DNA from: Liolophura sinensis
Lineage: Eukaryota > Mollusca > Polyplacophora > Chitonida > Chitonidae
Direction: 5' to 3'
NCBI RefSeq assembly: GCF_032854445.1
Contig: NC_088300.1
Location: 71,954,984 to 72,018,983, forward strand
Length of the DNA stretch: 64,000 nucleotides
The translations under genes and the position numbers were made by a program. Under the pieces are notes generated by a model that was not told where the DNA came from, ran no database searches, and saw nothing but the letters and a program-made list of their open reading frames with translations. Below, piece by piece: positions 11,497-22,150 of the stretch; positions within the stretch are counted from its first letter, which is position 1; every line of letters begins with the position of its first letter.

Positions 11497-11706
11497 AGAA
11501 GAGGCCTGACTGAGTGGTTAGAGTGCTACCGCAGCACAGTTACTCAGGAGAATCTCATACACATGGTGGCTATGAGTTCAAGTCCATGTCATGGTTGCTG
11601 CCTCTCCTGTCGTACGTGGGTTCCCCCCGTTGTCGTTGCTGTTAATGTTGGCAGCATTCATATAAGTTAAATATTGCAGTGTACAAAGTAAAACCCCCGT
11701 CAAATG
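11497..11706 (+). mobile_element. tRNA-derived SINE, main family, diverged
   Basis: The head 'tgactgagtggttagagtgc' is A-box-like and 'gagttcaagtccatg' is a good B box. The body has lost part of the 'cggatggtcgtgg' block. The tail 'atataagttaaatattgcag' followed by 'gtaaaacccccgtcaa' matches the family end. Confidence 0.75.
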
Positions 11707-12147
11707 AATAGATATAATATCAAATACAAGGTCAGTACGTATCTAGTACATGATATGTTACAACCATTTGCTGGAAAACACACGCAAGTGTTGGTTGAAG
11801 AGAGACAATTTTATGCCGGTGAAAGGGGTTGTTCATGATTGTGAATAAGTAAAAAGTAAAGGCATTTGGTGGTTTTACAGATAGATGGATGAATGAAAAC
11901 TGTTGATATTAAACCAACATAAAAAGACTGGACATCAGCAAGATTATTTTCCATGTTCTGTGACTTATGGTTATGTATACACCTGATTTGGGCTTAGGTC
12001 AAGTTTTAAGTCGGATTACCCTTGATGAATCTGCTTTTTTCTGCAGATATTATGATTCATGATTTATTGAGTACACTTAGTACAAACGTTGTGGAAGTTT
12101 TGCGTTATGGCCGTGCACCACAAACTTCTCAGATTAATCATTGTAAC

Positions 12148-12346
12148 ATTTATTTATTTATTTCACTGATGCTTGTACGCCATACTCAAGAATATTCACT
12201 CAAACAATGCAGAGCTCGGGGAAACCCACGACTCTTTCTAAGTTGTTGGTAGACCTGGCATGATCGTGAGTTGGCTTCAACTTATAAGCCTAGTTCATTG
12301 CGACGTGCTGGCACACTAACCATCTCCTCCACGGAGGCCCAAATTA
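12148..12346 (-). mobile_element. tRNA-derived SINE, main family, near full length
   Basis: On the minus strand it runs from 'gggcctccgtgg' at the 5' end to 'ttgagtatggcgtacaagca' and an ATTT-rich tail. The region around the A/B boxes is diverged. Confidence 0.75.
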
Positions 12347-12778
12347 TTGTAACAGGGATACATTCAGTTTCCAGGTTACATCCCAATCCCTTTTAAAGAC
12401 AGCTAGTTTAAACATGGAAAACATGGATATTTTATACCAACTCTGTTTACTGTGGTTTCTAAATTTTTACTGATTTTGGTTTTCTATTTTTTGGATAGTT
12501 TTACAAATGTTGGTTTCCTTTTTGTTCTGGATTTTGATGTTATCTTTCACATATCGAAAGCCGGAAATGTTTCCTAGTTCTAACATATTCTCACCACGAT
12601 ATGGCTTGAAATACTGCTAACCTGGCGTTAAACCTAAGATAAACAGTCATTCATTCCACATCAATGCTCACAGAATCATTAATGCTGATTCAGCACTGTC
12701 TTGTTCGACGGTGGTTGGCTTTCGCTCAGTTTTCTTTTGGTGATTCCATGGAGTTAGTTAAATTCATCCCTGCTGTTT

Positions 12779-12930
12779 ATTTGCTTGATTGTTGCTTAAT
12801 GCCATATATCTAGACTTTCACCCACTCGAAGGGGATCATGGGTGGAGAAAACCCATGTACCGGTACCAAGCGTAACCCACCGAGTTTTGGTAATCTACTG
12901 ATTAACTTTTCCCACATGTGACGTACATAG
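12779..12930 (-). mobile_element. Diverged SINE of related type
   Basis: It starts with 'ttgcttgattgttgcttaat' and 'gccatat', an inverted SINE tail, followed by a 'gggtggagaaaacccatgta' hinge and 'taatctactgattaac'. The same hinge and last motif recur in the element at 39690-39860. No clear tRNA head remains. Confidence 0.5.
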
Positions 12931-13400
12931 CATCTTCGCCAAATCAAGCCAGGCATTACATGTATCTCTGTGTGTTTATTTCACTCCTTTTATAACCTCG
13001 AAAATCTTCCTACCGGAATTTAATAGAGCGTCATCGTATTTCAGTGTGATACTTGCCTGCTCAAGTTTGGAAAAGGACTTCAGCAAATGGAAAATTTCAG
13101 GCATGTCGATGAAATGAAATGTGCATTGGCGTAAAGCACTGACCTCTGCTAAGTTACTGACAAACTTTCCAAAATGTGACGCAAAGAGCATCTTCATTAA
13201 GTCAGGCCAGGCACTAGTTACCTGTATATATGTCGCGCATTTATTTCACCACCTCTACTACGTTAATTCGACACCTACTCGAAAATCTTCCTACCGGAAC
13301 CTAACAGACCGTCATTGTACTCCAGTTAGCTATAGATTGATGCACATGGAAGATTTCAAACCTGCCCATAAAATGCACTGTACACTTAGAGCACTTAAGC
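12905..13400 (+). repeat. Two diverged tandem copies of a ~257-bp segment
   Basis: 'gcatcttcgccaaatcaagc' near 12930 and 'gcatcttcattaagtcaggc' near 13188 are followed by 'gaaaatcttcctaccggaa' at 13000 and 13280, in the same order and ~257-280 bases apart. The later part ('atggaaaatttcaggc' and 'atggaagatttcaaacctg') also corresponds. Small indels separate the copies; no coding evidence. Confidence 0.65.
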
Positions 13401-14060
13401 ACATGGCGCGATATGCTAATGAAACAGAACGCCCCAAGAAGTATTGTAAGGTGACTGAAAACTACTGTTTCTGTCGTTTTGTCCGCGCTCTCAGAGCCAC
13501 CGTGCATGCCGCGACAACCTAAACATGTTCCTGTTTCGTCTATCGCTAGAGAAACTACTAGATTTATTTGATTGGATAGCGCATTTATGTTAACATTCAT
13601 CAGTTGTTGAGTAGTGTGTATGGGTTATTTCTGTTTGCTGTAAACATGGATATTGGCGAAGTGTCATGCTTGAGCGGGGATGTGCACATCATTCCGCCCA
13701 CATTTATTCCGTCCCATTAAGGCAAGCGTGTGGACAAAGCGAGTACATTTGCACAATCTGAATTATTTAGAGAAAGCATCAAACGTATAATGCATTCTCT
13801 ATTGTGGCAAATGTGACTTTTATTTGACCTATTAATAGGCCTACTAATAAGAGACTTTGTACTATATCAGCGATATACATAAATATGGAATGTTTACATT
13901 TCCTTTGACCCAGAGGGCAGTATAGGTAAATGCAGGCCAGTGTCTTTAAGTAGGTGCAATACGATTATTTTGACATTTGTCGTGAATTATGTTGCGGATT
14001 TGTAACTTTGAGTCTGTAAATTTTCAGAAGGAAAACATTAATGAGTTGTTGACTTCTGCT

Positions 14061-14432
14061 GCCAAGAATGATGCATTCAAACTTCTAACGTTTACACCTG
14101 ATATCTGCTTTTACAGATAATACAAATTCGTGAAATCTTAACTTTTGGATGTCATACTGGATGTGAAGTCTTGAATGACGACGTTTGTAAATACGCTTTC
14201 TAGTGTGAAAATAGGTAAAAGGAATACGAAAACAGACAATGAATTTATCTTCAATAAAGAGGACTGTATAAATAATGCACCTCGGTAAAATCCTGGAAAA
14301 AATATAACTATTCTTCGGCGAATTAAAAAATTGGCTGAGGGATGCACCCTGAATATTGAAATTGAAACACTAGAGAAATTCACTAAAATTACTTTAACAC
14401 ACCAAAAACTATTTGTCACTCTTCCATCGACT
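14061..14432 (+). other. Duplicated 5' flank of PAN-family copy 2
   Basis: The order of short matches with 18270-18623 ('tttttacaaaagatgcgatttc', 'aagacttgagtgacgac') shows that this region and the flank of copy 3 are duplicates. The last 100 bases also resemble the flank of copy 1. The promoter probably lies in this shared block, but no defined motif was recognised. Confidence 0.5.
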
Positions 14433-16771
14433 ATGTTGGTAGCAACACTCCTGATATTGCTCGGCAGCACTACCGTAATAGAGGTCATCGCCGTAGTTAA
14501 GTGCGACGCCCAGATTCACGAGTATGCCTATATACGTGATGCTACCAATACCACAGAATGGCGGAATATAGTTTGGAGGACGCTGGCCTTCATACCTCAA
14601 ATATCGACTATTTAATGCGCAAAACAGCGTTTGAACTTGGAAAATACACGTGAAGCTGGCTGAGAGTCTAAAGTGATTTTGGAAATTAAGTGAGAAATTC
14701 CACTAAAAATAAAGCCTTTCACGAAACCGGCCACTGCACTTAAATTGGCTGTATCGGGTAAATCTTCTGGTATATTTCAGCACCATAATCACAAAGTTAT
14801 AACGACGTTGATATTTCAAATTCATTGACTTGACTCATTAAGTGATGTTTGATTGGTGTCTGTCAGGTTCATGAGTGAAGGAAGTCGGAACGCTCTGAGT
14901 AAAGTATCGCACATTGTCAGACATTTGACAAATCACGTGACTTAAAAGCATTACGCATGCGAACATTGGAGAGGTGGATTTGCGTCTTCGTCGTGGTTTC
15001 GAATACGATAAAACTGTCACCTGGAGCTAAATTCCCGTTTAGATCACGTAGTAGTCTGTGGATTGTGATTAAAGCTTGTGATGGTAATGATGACAAATGA
15101 TGACAAATCCTGCTTGGACTAATCTGAAAATTGTTTGAATGTGCACCAGCGGAACAATTCCTACTAAATCTCCAACATCCAAATAACGCACTTTTTGAGG
15201 AATATTATCTAAATATTTTCGTGACATAGAGGCGTCATCAAAGAGAAATGTATAGTACAATGTGCTGTCCATGTATGGAACACAGACGCTGACGGAAATG
15301 AATGCTATAATTCTGACGACAAATAATTTACATGGAAAACAAGACGTAACTATCACCTGTCATTTACACATGTTCCGATAAGTTTGTACACACACATGAT
15401 AGAGGTTGTCAGTCTTACCTTCGACGGGTTGGACACTAACGCTATGAGCTGGTTTGCCAAATCCCAGCTTCTGACATCGCCCTGGAAAGACCTGAAGGGA
15501 AGCTCAACTAACGTTTTTGGGATACACAATGCCATTATTATGTTCACTCTCTGACCATCATGCACTTCGATGAAACACGCCAAACTTTGGCTCAAAAGAG
15601 ACCCTGTGTTTTTTATTGACTGTGTGAAGATCCACGTGAGCCAGAAAAATATTTTTACCGAAACCATCACGTATATATTTCTACGTGCTGGCAAAGTTTC
15701 GTTTTGGTTAACATTTGTCTACATATGTAAAACATAAACTTTGCAATGTGATCACGTTTGTCATATTTTGGCCAACTTAAAATCAGTATTTCTGCCGGTA
15801 CTTTTCTTCCTTTGGAAACATACTTTTGTGCGAGTAAAGATATAGGCCGTCTTGCATTGTATAAGTTTTTCTTAGGATTATTTATTTATTTGTGCGGTGT
15901 TTTACTCCGCACTCCAGAATATTTCACGTATACGACGGCGTTATCATGGATAGGGATTAGAAGTAGTTAGGGTGTGGTAATAAATAACATGTGGCAACCA
16001 TACCGGATTCATTCCTGAATTATGCTTGAGAGCACATGTGCTGTTCTGTCATGAACATCTCATGTTATATAAAATATGTAGTAGAGTTATAAGGCTGAAA
16101 GTTGCCATTAACATATACCATTTACTTGAATTCATTCGTGTTTAATGGTGTGCTCAAGAATTGTTCAAAAAGTTAGATTTGTGGTGTAGTGATTTTCCAA
16201 TTTACAGTGTGTAATACAAAAAAGACATTTCTCTATGACTGGTCATGGTTTCGTTTTGATGACGTACACATGGTTTCAGTGCATGTTTGGAGCTTTGTAA
16301 GTCGCATGCTTCCCGTAAGTTGTCGTTCACAACTACAGTCAGTTTCGATTCTACAGGTGCACAGTTTCTTGCATTGGCGCCGATTAACCGCCTTACCATA
16401 CCATTCCTTTCAAACAATTGCAGTTGCAACTAGATTACAACTGTTTGTAAAAGTATCATTTTCATGCAGAAACAGGAATGATTGTTGTACCCCTAGCCCT
16501 GCGTGTAACGGAATTAGATACAACTACATGACAACTATGAAACTGATCGCCAGGGGTCTTGAACGCTCAGTCCATATTTGCCAACCATTATCAAACAGCA
16601 AATATCCAAAGCATACCCTTAGTTGTTGTTTTTCCCGATGAGTAACCATTTTCATCTTGATCATTATGATTCAATTCGCCTCAAAATCATTTCAAATTGT
16701 ATCTGATTTTGTGTCTTTTTTTTTAAGGTGATGCAGATGATCTGGTTATCTTTGTTACCCTTTCTCGTTGA
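14433..16771 (+). pseudogene. PAN-family copy 2, broken
   Basis: Exon 1 starts at the conserved ATG (14433) and matches copy 1 closely through 'EWRNIVWRTLAFI'. An AAA-to-TAA change then stops it at 14613-14615, just before the PAN cysteine cluster, and homology fades at about 14660. Exon 2 was not found. An exon 3 relic at 15372-15500 is clearly related ('agctggtttgccaaatccca'), but its acceptor has changed from 'acag' to 'acat'. Exon 4 was not found. The terminal exon at 16728-16771 survives with a 9-base in-frame deletion and keeps DADDLVIFVTL. AATAAA lies at 16881-16886. Missing exons, a stop and a dead acceptor together make this a pseudogene. Confidence 0.82.
15876..15960 (-). mobile_element. 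SINE tail fragment
   Basis: 'ttatttatttatttgtgcgg' followed by 'actccagaatatttcacgta' and 'tacgacggcg' is the inverted tail of the main SINE family. Only about 80 bases remain, inside the copy-2 pseudogene. Confidence 0.65.
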
Positions 16772-16950
16772 CCTTTTATAACGGTTGGAAGCATTTTCCC
16801 ATCAACTTCAGGACAATTTCCAACCGGCATCGGAGGTTGCGCAATTCTCCACTGCAGCTTAAATGTGAGCTCAAATGAGAAATAAATATGCCCACTCAAG
16901 TACATCCATATCATTGTTCACTCACGTTGTCACGGCTAAAATGAGATAAT
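16310..16950 (+). repeat. Segmental duplicate of 190-880
   Basis: From 'gattctacaggtgcacagtt' through 'caagtacatccatatcattg' the segment runs nearly base for base with 235-835, covering last intron, terminal exon and 3' flank. It is clearly more similar to the first copy than to the intact copy at 9700-10200. A pairwise alignment would give relative ages. Confidence 0.8.
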
Positions 16951-18269
16951 TGTATGGCCGTGAAAGCGATAGTTTATGAGTGTGACAGTGTAACGTACAG
17001 GTATTTGATTTTTTTGTGTCAGCAGGGTGTTGCTTGAACATTAAACCAGCAATAATTACTCAGCCACAGTTGTAATTATTTGACATAAAAATGAGATTGC
17101 AATCCGGATTATCTCCCATGTTCTATGACTCGTGGTTATAAATAAACCTGATTTTGGCTCAGCGCAATCTCGGGGTAGTGTTACCCTGGGTTGATCCACC
17201 GAAGTCTTTGTGTCTATGCGCTGCTCTTTTTCTGGTTTGTCAGTTTTACGTAGTTCTGGTACTAGTATTGTGGTTAACCCCACTTCCGAATTCCCACGAT
17301 TCTCTTTTAGTTTAAGGTAGACATCTGTATATGTAGTGATATATTTATTCTCTAGATATAAGAATGGTCTACAATAACTGGCTTTCAACTTACACCAGTT
17401 TCATAACTTATGGGAAATCGATTGCTCTACGGTCCGTTTCAGCGACGTGTTAAGGCATGAGTAGTTCACTTTGACCATGGGAAAATTGCCGGTCCACACT
17501 TTATTCAACTTCATTTCATTCGTTAGGAGTTTTTTGAATACACCTTCAATAACTCAATAAATGTATAATAGTTTTGGGGGGGGATGTTACGGAACAGGAT
17601 GTTGTACTTACGGCCGTGAACCACCATACTGGTCATTTCCTTCTCCAGATCAGAAATATGGACCTTCACTCTTGTCTTTGACTAGGTGAGACTGTTCTAA
17701 GTTGTAGATCCCCTATTCAGCGATCTGGAGGCTAGATGGACGCCCATGGTCAACAGACACTAACACCTTGACATTCTCTACTTAGCAAAGTTGAGGGTTA
17801 TTGGACGCTTGATCAGGACCAACAGACTCTAACACCCTGAGATCCTCTACTTAGCGAAATCGAGAAGTAATGAATGTTCCATCAGGACCAACAGACTCCA
17901 ACATCTTGAGATCTTCTACTCCGGGAAGTGGAGGATGAATGCACGCTTAGGGTCAACAGATTCCTAAAGTATAAGACAGTACCTGGTTAATAAACTGACG
18001 GCCAAAAGAAACTTCACTTTTGTAGACCAACGAAAAATTTGACTCCCAAGTTGAGATCGGAAAGGATTTGCGAGACGTTGTAAAAGGTGAGGGTCTCGCA
18101 AGAGCGTTGAATGCAGGTATTTTATTTGGATAAACGCCTCTCTACACTAAATAGCCTGCATGGGAAACTGAGGGACCTTATTCCGTGAGTATGTCGGAAT
18201 TAATGTGAATGGTCTGTAGTCGTGAATGGGTATGCTGAAGGAAATTATCATTAGAGAGATGATACAGAG
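16951..18269. other. Intergenic region between PAN-family copies 2 and 3
   Basis: Between about 17690 and 17970 there is a diffuse repeat in which 'caacagactc' and 'gatcctctacttagcgaa' recur three to four times at about 80-base spacing. Otherwise I see nothing that codes. Confidence 0.5.
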
Positions 18270-18623
18270 AATGATACGTTCAAACTCCACACGTCTACAC
18301 CAGTCTTTTGTTTTTACAAAAGATGCGATTTCTTAATACCTGGGCACTTGGATATTACACGCCATGTAAAGACTTGAGTGACGACATGAGTGTTTGAGAT
18401 ACTCTATCTACTGAGAAAAAGGGCACGCGAGATACGAACAATACATAAAATATATCTCTAAGTATGAGATCTGTAGATGTAATGCTGCTGTGAAATCCTT
18501 AATCAAACTATACTCCGAGGATTCATAACAGGCTGGCGAGTACTTCGGGAATTTTAAATTGGAACATTATAGAGAAATTCTCTAAAGCGATAACCACAGG
18601 TCATTTTCACATAAACATCGACG

Positions 18624-19571
18624 ATGTAAGTAGCAACACTCTTGATATTGTTCGCCCTAAGAGAGGTCACCGCAAGTTCCGTGATCAACTGTGACGGCCA
18701 AATTCAAGAGTACGCCAATACGCGTGATACCAACAATATCACAGAGTGGCGGAATATACTCTGGAGACAGTTGGTGTTCATACATCAAATATCATCTATT
18801 TGGTGCCTAAAGAATTGTTCGCTCTTGGGAAATACATGTAAGGCATTTGCTATCAAACAGAACACAGACTGTCTTCTCCTTGGACAATTAACAGACATGA
18901 TGGAACAGCCCTGGGTTAATTCCAATGGAATCTGGGAAGGCTATGCGTCGCAAAACGGCAAATGGTTACGACCACATTATATTTGTTTAAGTGACACTCA
19001 CGACCATGTTTTTCTCTCTAACAAAATAACTTCATGGTCCTGTTCACATTGTGAAAGGCACACAGTAGGGAGAGACAGTGATAAACATATTCTGTTGCCA
19101 AGGATCCAACATGGATAGAGTTTGATTGCGTTAGAGTTTGACTTTATTAAGTCTTGATCCTTCATTTATATATATCTAATATATTCTTCACATACTTACA
19201 CTATGACCAAGCAAATATTTCTTCAGTGGTAATTCGTTAGTCATTCACATATGTAACGTATGCTTAAACTCCGAGGACTTACCTTAACCTGCTTTATGCT
19301 ATCATTTGATGGAAAGGTTGAATATGGTCTACGTTAAGACACAGTTTATATGAGATACCTTCAATTATTAAAATCAAGCAGCAAAAGTCAAAGTCAGCCC
19401 AGTACAGTTTGGTTTTGTGACAGTGAATGCTAAAATCCCTGTATTGCAAATGTCTTCGGGTTCCGGCCTTCACGAGGTCGGTCCCGGTATCTAAACCTCA
19501 ACTCTCCCATCAGCAACATCTTCTACAAACACCCAATCGTCAACGACTGGGAAAACAGGAATATCGCGGAG
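18624..19571 (+). pseudogene. PAN-family copy 3, broken and truncated
   Basis: The exon 1 relic (18624-18957) is long and clear and keeps the PAN cysteine cluster ('SLLGNTCKAFAIKQNTDC'). The conserved ATG is followed at once by TAA, where copy 1 has TTG, and the donor after 'aaaacg' has changed from GT to GC. The exon 2 relic (19424-19571) keeps the acceptor and both flanks but has a net 46-base deletion before 'cggtatct', which breaks the frame. Exons 3, 4 and 5 were not found downstream. The frame inside exon 1 is otherwise open, so the loss may be recent. A non-ATG or downstream start is possible but would lack the signal peptide start. Confidence 0.82.
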
Positions 19572-20221
19572 GTGAAGTATTAGTCACATGAAACGAATGG
19601 TTAAAACTGATACCCATTTCCCTCATTCTTTCTGGATATTTTGTTTGTCTAAAGGCTAATCTCATACTTATAGCGAGATCGTATAGAGCAGAAGGTCTTC
19701 AAAGGCCTTTGTGTTTTGGGGGATGAATACTTGGGTGGATGAATATTTAATATAATGATATGCACTCCAGAATCCATGGTTATTTCTATTTTAACTTCAA
19801 TATTTAGAACGCCACTCGAGTTTTGTCTCTCTGGACGTACAAAACTTTCCACAAAAGTATTCCCACCTTCAATAAAGATGTGGCCACGAAACTACAGCTT
19901 GGCTGCACATGTGCGCGGAGAAAAATCTCCGTTTACGACGGTTTTACAACAGCATCCCAAAGTTTTTCGCTGTAGAAGCGGGCACTTGGTGTGTGGACTG
20001 CTAGCACCACTGACTGTCAGCCAACCAATCACGTTACACCTAAACGGGAAAGTCCTCAGTTGTCCTGATACCAGAATGTTCATCAGGCTGTATCACTAGG
20101 CTACTACAAAAAGGTAAGCAAGTCTTACAACTTCATGTGCTTGTTAGCAGTGGAACACACACACATACATGTATGCATGCATCTTTGCTGGTGATACTTC
20201 CAAAGCTACCTAACGTGCATG

Positions 20222-20285
20222 GTTTATTTATTTACTTATTGTTAGGTAGGGCCTACTCTTGAGTACGGCGTAAAGCACCAAAATT
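20222..20285. mobile_element. SINE tail fragment
   Basis: Contains 'cttgagtacggcgtaaagca' and 'ccaaa' next to a 'tttatttatttacttatt' tract, the two ends of a tail joined after loss of the body. Confidence 0.55.
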
Positions 20286-20297
20286 GCGCCTTGTATA

Positions 20298-21113
20298 AGT
20301 CAGTCTGATTCGGCGGTTCAAATCTCTTCTCTAGCGTACACCTCAAGGCGTCATAGTCCACGTCCTCAGGTCTAGCACGAAGACTAGTCAGTCTGATTCG
20401 GCGGTTCAAATCTCTTCTCTAGCGTACACCTCAAGGCGTCATAGTCCACGTCCTCAGGTCTAGCACGAAGACTAGTCAGTCTAATTCGGCGGTTCAAATC
20501 TCTTCTCTAGCGTACATCTCAAGACATCATAGTCCACGTCCTCAGGTCTAGCACGAAGACTAGTCAGTCTAATTCGGCGGTTCAAATCTCTTCTCTAGCG
20601 TACACCTCAAGGCGTCATAGTCCACGTCCTCAGGTCTAGCACGAAGACTAGTCAGTCTGATTCGGCGGTTCAAATCTCTTCTCTAGCGTACATCTCAAGG
20701 CATCATAGTCCACGTCCTCAGGTCTAGCACGAAGACTAGTCAGTCTGATTCGGCGGTTCAAATCTCTTCTCTAGCGTACACCTCAAGGCGTCATATACTT
20801 CCACGTCCTCAGGTCTAGCACGAAGACTAGTCAGTCTGATTCGGCGGTTCAAATCTCTTCTCTAGCGTACATCTCAAGGCATCATAGTCCACGTCCTCAG
20901 GTCTAGCACGAAGACTAGTCAGTCTGATTCGGCGGTTCAAATCTCTTCTCTAGCGTACATCTCAAGGCATCATAGTCCACGTCCTCAGGTCTAGCACGAA
21001 GACTAGTCAGTCTGATTCGGCGGTTCAAATCTCTTCTCTAGCGTACACCTCAAGGCGTCATATACTTCCACGTCCTCAGGTCTAGCACGAAGACTAGTCA
21101 GTCTGATTCGGCG
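20298..21113 (-). repeat. 88-bp tandem array, nine units plus a partial one, gag-like on minus strand
   Basis: Units start at 20298, 20386, 20474, 20562, 20650, 20738, 20829, 20917, 21005 and 21096. Seven complete units are 88 bases, and units six and nine are 91 because 'catagtcc' became 'catatacttcc'. On the minus strand one unit encodes a peptide with the pattern PEDVDYDALR...LE.RFEPP.QT, which resembles the middle of retrotransposon gag polyproteins. Since 88 is not a multiple of three, the frame breaks at every junction and the array cannot encode a continuous protein. Units are nearly identical, so the expansion is recent. Confidence 0.85.
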
Positions 21114-21358
21114 GGTCCAGCTCTCGCTCTATCTCCAGCTCCAAAGCAGATATTTGGTTCCTCAGTCCAGCCAATGTACTTGGACCCTGGTTTGCCGTTG
21201 AAGGCACGAGACCAGTCATCCCGACTCCTAGCCAGCCACATTCTAACGTTCGTTGTAGACCTCTTATCTTCCGCTAATGTGGTAAGCATTTCTCTACGAC
21301 AAAAGTGGGAAAGTTCGTCTTGCAAAAAGAAGGTGGTACTCCAGTTTCCTTCACGCAC
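21114..21358 (-). pseudogene. Fragment of possible retroelement coding sequence
   Basis: The minus strand from 21358 to 21098 is open for 86 codons and runs straight into the 88-bp array, sharing the array's junction sequence. It contains 'LQDELSHFCRREMLTTLAED' and 'MWLARSRDDWSRAF'. I do not recognise a domain. Given the gag-like array it joins, a rearranged piece of the same or another element is likely. No LTR, protease or reverse transcriptase was seen nearby. Confidence 0.4.
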
Positions 21359-21371
21359 ACAAAGCCCGTGG

Positions 21372-21655
21372 GAGCGCTGAACTGTGGAGTTGATAAACTG
21401 TGAGAATGCCGAACTGTGGCGTTGATAAACTGTTGGAACGCTGAACTGTGGCGTTGATAAACTGTGTGAACGCTGAACTGTGGCGATGATAACGCTGAAC
21501 TGTACCGTTGATAAACTGTGAGAACGCTAAACTGTGCCGTTAATAAACTGTGAGAACGCTGAACTGTTGCGTTGATAAACTGTGAGAACGCTTAACTATG
21601 GCGTTTATAAAGAACGCTGAACTGGGAAGTTGGTAAATTGTGAAGGTGTTAAACT
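21372..21655 (+). repeat. ~32-bp minisatellite, about eight units
   Basis: The unit 'gctgaactgtggcgttgata' plus 'aactgtgagaac' is repeated about eight times, with partial units at 21486-21500 and 21610-21625. It begins 15-20 bases after the gag-like segment. Confidence 0.85.
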
Positions 21656-21959
21656 TTAAAAATGATAAACTGTGGTGTTGCTAAAATATGTCAGTGTTAG
21701 ACGGTATCGATGTTAAACTAGGACAATGCCAGTGTCAGTACAGTAACTAAGCTATATACACATGTAATAACGCTCATCATTTCTTAAAATTCATTAAAAT
21801 ACTGTAAATGAGTCCGACAAATTTCAATTTGTGCAAATCAACTTTGACAATGTTGGTAAAACCTAATGATTGGGAGATTATGATCTATTATATACCGGTA
21901 ATTCATTTTATTTATGTTATCTTAATCATTATGGGGGAGGGAGGCAAATTAACATTTAA

Positions 21960-22150
21960 ACGAAAATTATTGATGCCGGTAAATATTTATCGATATCGGT
22001 ATTTAATTGTCAATATCGCTAATTCATTTATCGACATCGCAATAACAGATTTATTGATATCGATAATGAATAAAAGGTACCGATAAATCGCTACCAATCA
22101 ATAATTGATTTATAGATATCGATAGATTAATTTGCGATATCAATAAATAG
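21960..22150. repeat. AT-rich cluster of ATCGATA-type palindromes
   Basis: 'tatcgatatcgg', 'tatcgacatcgc', 'ttgatatcgataatg', 'tagatatcgatag' and 'gcgatatcaat' occur within 190 bases, often on both strands. The stretch looks like an irregular repeat of 'ttatcgatatcgataaa'. Confidence 0.6.

Larger units (their letters stand above)
10175..14060. other. Intergenic region between PAN-family copies 1 and 2
   Basis: It holds SINE fragments, a TA tract, short tandem repeats and a local 257-bp duplication, listed separately. No coding exon with splice signals and no RNA gene was recognised. Confidence 0.5.

Noticed and set aside
13121-13522. 133-codon open frame over the 257-bp tandem duplication
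   Set aside because: The corresponding segment of the other duplicate does not keep the frame, and no domain or splice structure is seen.
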